DNA from: CAWBUW01 sp963792075
GTDB lineage: Bacteria > Chloroflexota > Anaerolineae > Anaerolineales > UBA4823
Reading direction: 5' to 3'
Assembly: GCA_963792075.1 (NCBI GenBank)
Contig: CAWBUW010000012.1
Coordinates: forward strand, 2,542,001-2,606,000
DNA: 64,000 bases
The notes below the pieces were generated by a model that worked only from the letters and a program-made list of their open reading frames with translations, was not told where the DNA came from and did not search any database. The position numbers and the translations under genes were made by a program. This document shows, in pieces, positions 15,590-23,271 of this stretch; within the stretch, counting starts at the first letter, position 1; each line of letters begins with the position of its first letter.

Positions 15590-17119
15590 ATGTATCTCAA
15601 TAACTGGCTCACACGGCGTGAGATGCTGACACCGGACAAAGTAGCGCTTATCGATACGCTGCACGACAAGCGCCGTATCACCTATCGCGAATGGAATCGC
15701 AGCGCCAACCGCACGGCGAATTTTATGCGCACGCGGCTGCGCTTGCAGAAAGGCGACCGGGTGGCGATCCTCGCCATGAACTGTGTGGAATACCTCGACC
15801 TCTGGTTCGCTTGCGGAAAGATCGGCGCGGTGATCCAACTGCTCAACTGGCGGCTGACCCCCCACGAGTTGAGCGGACTGCTCAACGATGCGACGCCGGC
15901 AGTGTTCGTTTATAGCAAGGAATTCGCCGTGCAAACCAACGCCGTGCGGGCGGAGGCGCCCAGCGTCAAATCCTGGGTCTCGTTTGACCAACTGCTCCAG
16001 CCAGGAGACATTCTTTTTTCTGAGCGCGAGCAGTACCCCGACAGTGAACCTCCTGAAGAGAAACTCGAGTGGAATGACGCCTGGGCAATTTGCTACACCG
16101 GCGGCACGACAGGCCTGCCCAAGGGGGCGATCTTAACCCATCGCTCCATCACGGCCAATTCTGTCAATACGGTCACGGGCTGGGGATTGGGCCCGGATGA
16201 CATCAGCATCCTGAATATGCCCCTCTTCCACACTGGCGGGTTCAACGTCTTTACCGCACCGCTGGTCCACATGGGCGGCACCTCCATTGTTTGCCGGTCG
16301 TTCGACGTGGACCAGGTTTTTGATCTGATCCGCGACGAGCACGTGACCTTGTTGGTGGGCGTGCCTACCATGTACATCATGCTGCAGCAGCACCCGCGTT
16401 GGACGGAAGCCGATCTCACCTCCCTGAAAATTTGCGGGAGCGGCGGTGCCTCCTGCCCATTACCCATCGTCGAACGGTTTGCCGAACGCGGCGTTCGCTT
16501 GTTCACGGGTTATGGGCTGACCGAGGCGGGGCCGAACACATTCTGGCTGCCACCCGAAAAACGATTGGAAAAACCCGGGTCGGTCGGTTATCCCTTGATC
16601 CACATCGACGTAAAAATTATCAATGGCAAAGGCGGCGAGTGTGATACGGACGAGATCGGTGAATTGATCGTACGCGGGCCTCACGTCTGTGCGGGTTACT
16701 GGGGCAAGCCGGAAGAGACTGCGCATGCGATCGTCGATGGCTGGATGCACACGGGTGACCTGGCGCGCCGGGACGCGGATGGATGTTATTACATCGTCGG
16801 CCGCTCCAAGGATATGTACAAGTCGGGTGGTGAAAACGTCTACCCCGCTGAAATCGAAAGTGTTCTGCACGCGCATCCCGCCGTCGCCGAAACGGCAGTG
16901 ATCAGTGTGCCGGATGAAAAATGGGGCGAAGTCGGGCGTGCGCTCGTGGTGCTCAAGCCTGGCGTGAGCCTGAAAGCGGATGAATTGATCGCATTCTGCC
17001 AGACGCGCCTGGCAAAATTCAAGATCCCGAAATCGGTTGTATTTGTCGACTCCCTGCCCAAGACCGCCGCGGCCAAGATCGACAAAAAACTGCTCACGGA
17101 AATGTATGGAAAGCCATAG
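15590..17119 (+). CDS. Acyl-CoA synthetase (AMP-forming)
   Basis: The 509-aa ANL-superfamily ligase starts at ATG 15590 after AAAGGAG. Motifs are P-loop CYTGGTTGLPKGAILTH (near 167), GYGLTEAGPNTFW, TGDLARRDADGCYYIVGRSKD, SGGENVYPAEIES and the C-terminal Lys in LPKTAAAKIDKK. It should activate a carboxylate, probably a medium/long-chain or aromatic acid, to its CoA thioester. It is paralogous to MenE in this window but diverged. Grouped with the hydrolase and FabH-like genes, it may supply acyl-CoA to the condensing enzyme. The exact acid is unknown. Confidence 0.88.
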   Translation: MYLNNWLTRREMLTPDKVALIDTLHDKRRITYREWNRSANRTANFMRTRLRLQKGDRVAILAMNCVEYLDLWFACGKIGAVIQLLNWRLTPHELSGLLNDATPAVFVYSKEFAVQTNAVRAEAPSVKSWVSFDQLLQPGDILFSEREQYPDSEPPEEKLEWNDAWAICYTGGTTGLPKGAILTHRSITANSVNTVTGWGLGPDDISILNMPLFHTGGFNVFTAPLVHMGGTSIVCRSFDVDQVFDLIRDEHVTLLVGVPTMYIMLQQHPRWTEADLTSLKICGSGGASCPLPIVERFAERGVRLFTGYGLTEAGPNTFWLPPEKRLEKPGSVGYPLIHIDVKIINGKGGECDTDEIGELIVRGPHVCAGYWGKPEETAHAIVDGWMHTGDLARRDADGCYYIVGRSKDMYKSGGENVYPAEIESVLHAHPAVAETAVISVPDEKWGEVGRALVVLKPGVSLKADELIAFCQTRLAKFKIPKSVVFVDSLPKTAAAKIDKKLLTEMYGKP

Positions 17120-17139
17120 GGGTGATAAAAGCAAACATT

Positions 17140-17209
17140 CCGATCCATCTTTCATCAGGCCGGAGGGCAGTGCCGTCCGGCGGAGATGGCAGGTAGTTCG
17201 GAATGGATC
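17140..17209. terminator. Nested inverted repeats between ligase and tRNA-Arg (convergent)
   Basis: GATCCAT (about 17141-17147) pairs with ATGGATC (17203-17209); inside, CCATCT pairs with AGATGG, and CCGGA...TCCGG forms a core hairpin near 17160-17180. Both the + strand ligase and the - strand tRNA end into it, so a bidirectional stop is plausible. There is no T-tract. Confidence 0.35.
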
Positions 17210-17284
17210 TGGTACCCCCAGACAGGCTCGAACTGTCGCTTTTAGCTCCGGAGGCTAACGCTCTATCCACTGAGCTATGGGGGC
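17210..17284 (-). tRNA. tRNA-Arg(CCG)
   Basis: Read on the - strand, the acceptor GCCCCCA pairs with TGGGGGT (first pair G-U). The D-arm is GCTC...GAGC, the anticodon stem TTAGC/GCTAA with loop CTCCGGA, and the T-arm CAGTTCGAGCCTG. Discriminator A and an encoded CCA follow. The anticodon CCG reads the CGG arginine codon. It is 75 nt including CCA. Confidence 0.95.
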
Positions 17285-17295
17285 GAACGACCTCT

Positions 17296-17304
17296 ATTCT
17301 ACCA
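17296..17304 (-). promoter_or_regulatory. Extended -10 promoter of tRNA-Arg
   Basis: On the - strand TGGTAGAAT (extended -10) lies 11 bp upstream of the tRNA 5' end, so transcription would begin almost at the mature end. No good -35 is visible. Confidence 0.45.
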
Positions 17305-17358
17305 TAAATTCGATCTAAAAATTTTGGGCTCGTTGGGAGTTGCCGTGGCAAAGGGCAG

Positions 17359-17403
17359 ATATGGGGGTGTTTTGCGGGCTTTGCCCGCAAAACACCCCCA
17401 TAT
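17359..17403. repeat. 21-bp perfect hairpin, GCTTTGC apex
   Basis: Arms 17359-17379 and 17383-17403 are exact complements around loop TTT. It lies in the intergenic space upstream of the tRNA-Arg and upstream of the riboswitch promoter, so it is not at an obvious gene end. Confidence 0.65.
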
Positions 17404-17423
17404 AACCGTCCCAGAGAGCCTTC

Positions 17424-17470
17424 ATTTTTGGGTAGTTGCGGTGGCAAAGCCACCGCAACTACCCAAAAAT
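17424..17470. repeat. 22-bp perfect hairpin, GCAAAGC apex
   Basis: Arms 17424-17445 and 17449-17470 are exact complements around loop AAA; the ends are T5/A5, so either strand would give a hairpin followed by a short U-run. It sits 54 bp upstream of the riboswitch promoter and may insulate it. Confidence 0.65.
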
Positions 17471-17524
17471 TTCATCATTGAAGATACTTGACAAAATTGT
17501 AAGGTGCGCAATCAGGATTGTGTA

Positions 17525-17553
17525 TTGCAGTCGTATTGTTAATATGTTACACT
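17525..17553 (+). promoter_or_regulatory. Sigma-70 promoter of the riboswitch-protease transcript
   Basis: TTGCAG (17525-17530) and TACACT (17548-17553) have an exact 17-bp spacing. The predicted start at about 17560 falls just before the aptamer. Confidence 0.65.
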
Positions 17554-17562
17554 AATTTTAAC

Positions 17563-17648
17563 TGAAAAGGCAAACTCGGTGAAAGCCGGGGACGCAAAGC
17601 TATGGGTCTAAAGCTGTCTTACAGCGATGACTGCCAGGTTGCCAATAC
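17563..17648 (+). promoter_or_regulatory. Cyclic di-GMP-I (GEMM-I) riboswitch aptamer
   Basis: The conserved GEMM-I core is visible in order: AAAAGGCAAACTC, the P2 hairpin CGGTGAAAGCCG with a GAAA loop, GGGACGCAAAGC, GGGTCTAAAGC, and the P3 side TGACTGCCAGGTTGCC. These match the family's AGGGCAAACC, GGACGCAAAGC, GCCTAA and GGYAGCGGGUUACC landmarks, apart from minor changes in the last. It binds the second messenger c-di-GMP. A terminator hairpin follows within 25 nt, so control is probably by transcription termination in front of the secreted protease gene. Confidence 0.9.
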
Positions 17649-17669
17649 AATTATTGATTTCTTAATTTG

Positions 17670-17711
17670 GACGAGCCTGGCGGACAATACCAACATGCTC
17701 GTCATTTTTTT
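17670..17711 (+). terminator. Riboswitch expression-platform terminator
   Basis: GACGAGC (17670-17676) and GCTCGTC (17697-17703) form a stem with a 20-nt loop, followed by A and seven T (17705-17711). It lies between the GEMM-I aptamer and the GGAAGGAG ribosome binding site of the protease, as expected for an on/off transcriptional switch. The long loop contains sequences able to pair with the aptamer 3' side. Confidence 0.65.
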
Positions 17712-17740
17712 AATTTTTTGGGTCGGAAGGAGCAATAAAA

Positions 17741-19651
17741 ATGAAAGTTCATACCAAAAAAATGCAAAGAATTATAACTTTGGTGATGCTGGTCGCGCTG
17801 GTATTAGGTTTCACAGCAACGCCAGTCTCCAATGCCAGCGCAGCTCAAGCTTATATTGTGCGCGCTACCAGCACGGCACAGGCCGAACAGTTAGTGCAGC
17901 AGTTTGGCGGTCAGGTCACTTCCAGACTGGATATCATCCAGGCTGTAGGCGCCACGCTTTCAGAAACTGCAGCCGCCAGTCTGAGCGCCACTCCTGGCGT
18001 GGCGTTGACCCTCAATGGGGCTGTCACCTCGGTAGATAAGGGCGGTGGCGATAACGGAATTAATGGCGCCAGCAACCCGCTGTCGACCGATTATCCGGAT
18101 GTCGTCGGCGCTGACCTGGTCTGGCAGAGCGGGGTAACTGGCCAGGGCGTGACCGTAGCCATTGTAGACAGCGGTGTAGATCTCCCCAAAGGTGTAGCCG
18201 ATGATCGTTTGCTGGCTTTTGTGGATCTGGTAGATGGGCATAAAGAGCCGAAGGATCCCAATGGGCATGGCACGCATGTAGCCAGTGTGATTGCAAACAG
18301 CCAGTTGGGCGAAGATGAGGAATACAACGGCGTGGCTCCAGGGGTTAACCTGGTGGTGGTACGTGTGCTGGATAAGTACGGTATGTCCAGCTATGAACGC
18401 GTGATCCAGGGCATCCAATGGGTGGTGGAAAACAAGGATGCGTACAATATCCGCGTGATGAACTTCTCGTTGGTAGCTCCGGTCCAGTCTCCTTACTGGG
18501 CAGATCCTCTGAACCTGGCGATCATGCAGGCCTGGGCAAACGGCATCGTCGTGGTAGCAGCGGCAGGAAATGCCGGCCCTGACCCGGTCTCGATCGGTGT
18601 TCCAGGCAATAACCCGTATGTGATTACGGTAGGCGCTTTTACGGATAATTACACACCAGCCAACTGGAGCGATGATTATATTGCGCCATTCTCCTCGGCC
18701 GGCCCGACCATGGATGCTTTTGTCAAGCCAGATGTCGTGGCGCCGGGTGGACACATTGTTTCATCACAGAAGGGTGATACCCTGCTGGCGCAGACTTATC
18801 CTGATAACCGGGTGGGAGCGTTCTATTTCAGACTTGCGGGCACATCGCAGGCTACTGCGGTGACCACCGGTATTGCTGCTTTGATCGTCTCGGCCCATCC
18901 GGAATTGACCCCCGACCAGGTCAAGTACCGCTTGATGTATACTGCCCTTCCCTGGGTAGACCCGGTGACTTCGGATGCCCTCTACAGTATATGGCAGCAG
19001 GGCACGGGGCGTGTCAATGCTCCGGATGCGGTGTCTGTCGCGGTTACTGACGCGGCGAATTTCGGCCTGGATATCCAGGCTGACCTGGCTGGCACTACTC
19101 ATTACCAGGGCTGGACAGAATACAACCCAGAAACGGGTGAATTTACCCTGGGCGGCGGGCTGGGCAACTGGTCTGGTGGCCTGGGGAACTGGTCTGGTGG
19201 ACTTGGCAACTGGTCTGGCGGATTGGGCAATTGGTCTGGTTTTGGTAATTGGTCCGGCGGATTAGGTAACTGGTCTGGCGCGCTGGGCAATTGGTCTGGT
19301 GGATTAGGCAACTGGTCCGGTGGGCTGGGTAATTGGTCTGGCGGGCTGGGCAACTGGTCCGGTGGGTTCGGCAATTGGTCTGGCTTTGGCAATTGGTCTG
19401 GCGGATTAGGCAACTGGTCTGGCGGGCTGGGCAACTGGTCCGGTGGGTTCGGTAACTGGTCCGGCAGCTTTGGCAACTGGTCTGGTGGGTTCGGTAACTG
19501 GTCCGGTGGCTTTGGCAACTGGTCTGGTGGGTTCGGTAACTGGTCCGGTGGCTTTGGCAACTGGTCTGGTGGGTTCGGCAACTGGTCCGGCACCTTTGGC
19601 AACTGGTCTGGCAGTATCGTTTTCCCTGGAAGCTCGGTCGTCGAACCTTAA
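17741..19651 (+). CDS. Secreted subtilisin-family (S8) serine protease with 22 GNWSG repeats
   Basis: The 636-aa protein has a Sec signal peptide at about 1-34 (IITLVMLVALVLGFTATPV, ASA cleavage region). A short pro/I9-like domain (YIVRATSTAQAEQLVQQFG) precedes the S8 catalytic domain with Asp in AIVDSGVD (near 142), His in HGTHVASVI (near 175), oxyanion Asn in AAAGNAGP, and Ser in GTSQATAV (near 368). The C-terminal 155 residues are 22 copies of a 6-7-residue unit (G/A/S/T)(L/F)GNWSG. There is no membrane anchor or LPXTG, so the repeat tail probably serves adhesion or retention outside the cell. Expression should follow c-di-GMP through the upstream riboswitch. Confidence 0.92.
   Translation: MKVHTKKMQRIITLVMLVALVLGFTATPVSNASAAQAYIVRATSTAQAEQLVQQFGGQVTSRLDIIQAVGATLSETAAASLSATPGVALTLNGAVTSVDKGGGDNGINGASNPLSTDYPDVVGADLVWQSGVTGQGVTVAIVDSGVDLPKGVADDRLLAFVDLVDGHKEPKDPNGHGTHVASVIANSQLGEDEEYNGVAPGVNLVVVRVLDKYGMSSYERVIQGIQWVVENKDAYNIRVMNFSLVAPVQSPYWADPLNLAIMQAWANGIVVVAAAGNAGPDPVSIGVPGNNPYVITVGAFTDNYTPANWSDDYIAPFSSAGPTMDAFVKPDVVAPGGHIVSSQKGDTLLAQTYPDNRVGAFYFRLAGTSQATAVTTGIAALIVSAHPELTPDQVKYRLMYTALPWVDPVTSDALYSIWQQGTGRVNAPDAVSVAVTDAANFGLDIQADLAGTTHYQGWTEYNPETGEFTLGGGLGNWSGGLGNWSGGLGNWSGGLGNWSGFGNWSGGLGNWSGALGNWSGGLGNWSGGLGNWSGGLGNWSGGFGNWSGFGNWSGGLGNWSGGLGNWSGGFGNWSGSFGNWSGGFGNWSGGFGNWSGGFGNWSGGFGNWSGGFGNWSGTFGNWSGSIVFPGSSVVEP
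19150..19614 (+). repeat. 22 tandem repeats encoding (x)(L/F)GNWSG
   Basis: Twenty 21-bp units and two 18-bp units (FGNWSG only). Synonymous variation (AAC/AAT, TCC/TCT, GGT/GGC) is scattered in the 5' part, while the 3' part alternates two almost identical units, TTCGG(T/C)AACTGGTCC and TTTGGCAACTGGTCT. That indicates recent 42-bp duplications there. Confidence 0.95.
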
Positions 19652-19674
19652 CCTACAGAAAGTAAGAAAAAAAT

Positions 19675-19717
19675 ACACACTGGTGGGGTGATGCTTCGCA
19701 TTACCCCACCAGTGTGT
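19675..19717. terminator. Bidirectional terminator between protease and cyclase genes
   Basis: Arms 19675-19694 and 19698-19717 pair over 20 bp with one G-T wobble around loop TTC; the apex is GCTTCGC (GCGAAGC on the other strand). T-rich sequence follows on the + side (TTATTTTC), and A7 precedes it, giving T7 on the - side. The two flanking genes converge. Confidence 0.85.
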
Positions 19718-22700
19718 TTATTTTCTGGTTTGTTCTGCCTGGATGGCGGCCTGCATCATTGCCAGTTTCTGCAAATCAAGCTTTGCGCCTAACTGATAGA
19801 AAGTGAAACGAGCCTGTAAGAGAAACTCATTGGCTTGAGGGTAATTTCCGCGATCCGCAGACAGGCGCGCTAGTGAGATGATGGCGCGGCCCTGTTCCAG
19901 GTGTATGCCCAGGATCGAGAAAATATCCAGAGAAGAGCGTAATTTCACCTCTGCCTGATCGTAATCTTTTTGCATACGGCAGACTTCACCTGCCAGGCGT
20001 AAGGCCCTGCCTCGATCATCTGAAGCAGGCGGCGCGGCTTGTGCGTTGGATGGATCGATCTGGTTGATCTTATTCCAGGAATTCAAGGCCTCTCGGGACC
20101 ATTTTTCGGCTTGCTCAATGTCGTTCATTCCCAGGCAGGCAAAGCCCAAAAACGTGTACACATCTACCAGGCGATCCATCGCAGCAATTTCTGTAAAAGT
20201 ATTCAAGCCGCGCAAGCCATAATCGAGGCCGCCCTGCCAATCTTCGACGGTGATGCACAACCGGCAGAGGTAGAGGTAAGTCATGGCGATGATGTAACCG
20301 TGACCGATTTGCTGGGCCTTTTGCAGCGTGTCTTCCAGGTATTGGCGCGCTTCTTCGATCTCGCCACGATCCAACTGGATCAGGCCCAGGTTACCCTGCA
20401 CATCGATGATGCCTTCAATATCTCCCAGGTTGGCATGCAGCTCCAGGCTGCGGCGGAGGTACCTCAGGGCATTATCCCAATGTCCGGTCTTCCAATCCAG
20501 CAGTCCCAAGTTGTTGTAGGTGCGCGCCATGGCCACTACGTCATCCATTTTTTCGCGCAGGATCAGGCTTTTTTGCACGCATTCGCGGGCTGAATCCAGG
20601 CTGTTAAGCTGGTAATACACCCCGCCCATGCGGTTGTAGATCGAGGCGGTCAGCTCGTAGCGCGTGGTTTGTTCGGAAAGCACCAGGGCATCTTTCAGGC
20701 TTTTTTCGGCTTCGGTATGGTTCCCCATACGGAATTGGATCCAGCCATAATCGTTCAACATTTGCGCCAGCTCGATGATATCTGGCCGGGAGGTCTTACC
20801 CAGCAGTTGGCGCGCTTCTGCCAGGTTGAGCAGAGCCTGTTTGAAGTCCCCCTGGCGTTCAAAAGTGATGCCGATTTTACGTTGCAAAGTGCAGCAGGAG
20901 CGCAGGTAATCGTCACCTTGATGTCCATCCAGTCCTTCTAAGGCTGCCTGGTACTGCAGGCGCGCGGGCGTATATTCCCCCGCCAGTACCAGGATATCGC
21001 CCAGCCCGAGGCGCGCTTTGAGTGCCTGTTCAGGGGTGTGCGGGGTGGATGGGAGCAGATCCAGAGCCTGTTCGAAGTACTTGCGCGCCTGGTCGTTGAC
21101 GTAGCTGTGAGCCGATTTCTCTCCCGCAAGGATCAGGTAGTACAAGGCATGTTCGGGCAAGTTGCTCCAGGAGAAGTGGCGCGCCAACAGATCTACCTGG
21201 TTGTCAATCTGATCGGCAAAAAACTTTTCGAGTGCGAGGCCGACCTTTCCATGCAGGGCCGCCCGGTCACGTTTCAGCAGCGTGCTGTAAATCGCATCGG
21301 ATACGATCACGTGTTTGAATTCATAGACACCGGGCAGTTCCGGGTCCTGCGAGATGAACTCGCGTTCGGTCAGGGCTGTCAGGGCAGATTGAAGCTGATC
21401 CTCAATCAATTCAGGGATAACTGCCTGGATGATATTGCTGTTGAACTGGCGGCCAACCACTGAAGAAACCTGCAAAACATGCCGCTGCGCGGGCAGGGTG
21501 CGGTCAAAACGAGCCAGGATCAGGCCTTGAAGCGAATCTGGCACGCCCAGATTTTCGGGATCGACGCCAGGGGCCAGGTTCCAATTGCCATCGACACGCT
21601 GGAGCAGGTTGTGGTCAATGAGCGTGCGCAGGATCTCTTCCAGGTAAAAGGGGATGCCTGAAGCGCGCAGGATGATCTGCTCCCGCAAGGTCTCGGGAAG
21701 ATTGGGGATGGCCATTAATTCTTGCAGCAGGATTTTGCTTTGGTCGGGCGAGAGGGAATGCAGCGGTATATTAATGAAGCGATCTTTCAGGGTGGCCTCA
21801 GCCAATTCGGCGAGCTTGAGCAGGGGGCCATCCTGGAAGGGACGGGTCACCCCGAGTAGAAAGATAGGGGCCTCGTGGGTGTTATCGAGCAGGTAACTGA
21901 GCAAGTCCAGAGAAGCGTCATCGGCCCAGTGCAAATCTTCCAGAATGATCAAGACCGGTTGGCGGTGAGCTTCGGCAAGCAGCAAATCTCGCATCGCACG
22001 GAAGATCTGCTGGCGGAGCTGGCTGGCATCCAGGTAAGAGATACGTTGGGAGACGACGGGGTCCGATGGCGGTAGGGAAAGCATGTGCTCCAGGTAAGCG
22101 AGCACATCGGCAGCACGGCCACCCAACAGTTGGGCAACCTTTTCGCTCAGTCGCCGTTGGATCTCCTGCGGAGGGGCGTCTGTAGGAGCATTGATGTAAT
22201 TGCGCAGCAGGTCCAGGAAAATCCAATAAGAGACGGGCCGGCGGTAGATGAGGCTGTGTCCCTCAATAATTATGATCAGCTCTGATGCCAGGCAGGAGCG
22301 CAGTTCGGCAACCAGGCGGCTTTTTCCCAGGCCAGCTTCCCCTGTGACCAGGGCGAAACGGTTGGTTCTTTGGTCTTGCAGCGCTTTGATATTATCCAAC
22401 AGTGCATTCAGCTCCAGGTCTCGCCCGATCATCGGAGCGCGCAAGCCTTCAATGCCGCGCACCAACCCGGGGCGGGATTTTTCGCCCTGGCAAAGGTAGC
22501 CAGTGGCGGGCTCCGCAATTCCCTTCAACTGCAAACCTGGGACAGGCTGGAATTCAAAGAGCATGTGCGTCTGTTGGTGGACCGACTCGCTGACCATGAT
22601 GGTGCCAGGCTGGGTGGCATCTTGCAAGCGCTGCGCCATGTTTACGGTGTCACCGATGGCGGTATAGTTCATAAATAAGTTAGAACCAATCCCGCCTACG

Positions 22701-23239
22701 GTCACAGATCCGTGATTCAGGCCAATCCGCAGGCGCAGTTTAGCGCCAAGTTGATGCTGCATTTCCTGGTTGAGTTTTTCAACATCCTGCTGCATATCCA
22801 GCGCGGCGCGCACGGCCAATTCGGCGTTGCTTTCATGTGCGATGGGCGCGCCAAAAAGGGCCATCAGTCCATCGCCGGTGAATTTATCTACCATGCCTTC
22901 ATATTTGTAAACGTCCTGCGCCATCAAGCTGGTGAATTTTTGGATCATTTCGTACAGATCCTCGTTATCCACGTGGGTCGAAAGGCTGGTGTAACCAGAA
23001 AGATCGGCAAACAGGATGGTTACGCTGCGGCGCTGGCCGGCCGCTTCCAGGCCGGCCTGGCGAAAACGCTCGAGCAGGTCAGAACCGACCATCGCTCCAA
23101 GGCGTTCGGGCGTTTGTTGGGTATAAGCCGGGGTGGTTTGAACCGGGGCGCTGCCTTCTGGCAAGCGCGCCCCGCAGTTCCCACAGAACCGCATTCCGGG
23201 AGGATTTTGAAAACCACAATTCGTGCAAGTATCAGCCAT
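19718..23239 (-). CDS. Class III nucleotidyl cyclase - AAA ATPase - TPR regulator
   Basis: The 1173-aa protein starts with a zinc ribbon (Cys 5, 8, 19, 22). A class III adenylate/guanylate cyclase domain (about 70-245) has metal Asp in ILFADLSGYTS and KFTGDGLMALFG, and the VNMAQR Asn/Arg pair, so it looks catalytically competent; the Lys in DKFTGD suggests ATP as substrate. A STAND/AAA module follows (P-loop TGEAGLGKSRLVAEL, then LIILEDLHWADDASLDLL), and at least eight TPR-like repeats fill about 680-1165. It is probably a cytoplasmic signalling ATPase; no input signal is visible. It ends at the bidirectional terminator. Confidence 0.9.
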   Translation of the reverse strand: MADTCTNCGFQNPPGMRFCGNCGARLPEGSAPVQTTPAYTQQTPERLGAMVGSDLLERFRQAGLEAAGQRRSVTILFADLSGYTSLSTHVDNEDLYEMIQKFTSLMAQDVYKYEGMVDKFTGDGLMALFGAPIAHESNAELAVRAALDMQQDVEKLNQEMQHQLGAKLRLRIGLNHGSVTVGGIGSNLFMNYTAIGDTVNMAQRLQDATQPGTIMVSESVHQQTHMLFEFQPVPGLQLKGIAEPATGYLCQGEKSRPGLVRGIEGLRAPMIGRDLELNALLDNIKALQDQRTNRFALVTGEAGLGKSRLVAELRSCLASELIIIIEGHSLIYRRPVSYWIFLDLLRNYINAPTDAPPQEIQRRLSEKVAQLLGGRAADVLAYLEHMLSLPPSDPVVSQRISYLDASQLRQQIFRAMRDLLLAEAHRQPVLIILEDLHWADDASLDLLSYLLDNTHEAPIFLLGVTRPFQDGPLLKLAELAEATLKDRFINIPLHSLSPDQSKILLQELMAIPNLPETLREQIILRASGIPFYLEEILRTLIDHNLLQRVDGNWNLAPGVDPENLGVPDSLQGLILARFDRTLPAQRHVLQVSSVVGRQFNSNIIQAVIPELIEDQLQSALTALTEREFISQDPELPGVYEFKHVIVSDAIYSTLLKRDRAALHGKVGLALEKFFADQIDNQVDLLARHFSWSNLPEHALYYLILAGEKSAHSYVNDQARKYFEQALDLLPSTPHTPEQALKARLGLGDILVLAGEYTPARLQYQAALEGLDGHQGDDYLRSCCTLQRKIGITFERQGDFKQALLNLAEARQLLGKTSRPDIIELAQMLNDYGWIQFRMGNHTEAEKSLKDALVLSEQTTRYELTASIYNRMGGVYYQLNSLDSARECVQKSLILREKMDDVVAMARTYNNLGLLDWKTGHWDNALRYLRRSLELHANLGDIEGIIDVQGNLGLIQLDRGEIEEARQYLEDTLQKAQQIGHGYIIAMTYLYLCRLCITVEDWQGGLDYGLRGLNTFTEIAAMDRLVDVYTFLGFACLGMNDIEQAEKWSREALNSWNKINQIDPSNAQAAPPASDDRGRALRLAGEVCRMQKDYDQAEVKLRSSLDIFSILGIHLEQGRAIISLARLSADRGNYPQANEFLLQARFTFYQLGAKLDLQKLAMMQAAIQAEQTRK

Positions 23240-23271
23240 GTGGAATAATTATAGCCTAAGAATTGAATACT

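Noticed and set aside
13636..17119. OleABC olefin (beta-lactone) biosynthesis cluster
   Set aside because: The hydrolase has a Ser rather than the Asp nucleophile of OleB, the ligase has a normal C-terminal Lys, and no OleD gene is present.
19102..19602. Antisense frame of PPDQLP repeats opposite the protease tail
   Set aside because: It mirrors the GNWSG repeats exactly and has no start signal; the sense gene has signal peptide, catalytic triad and promoter.
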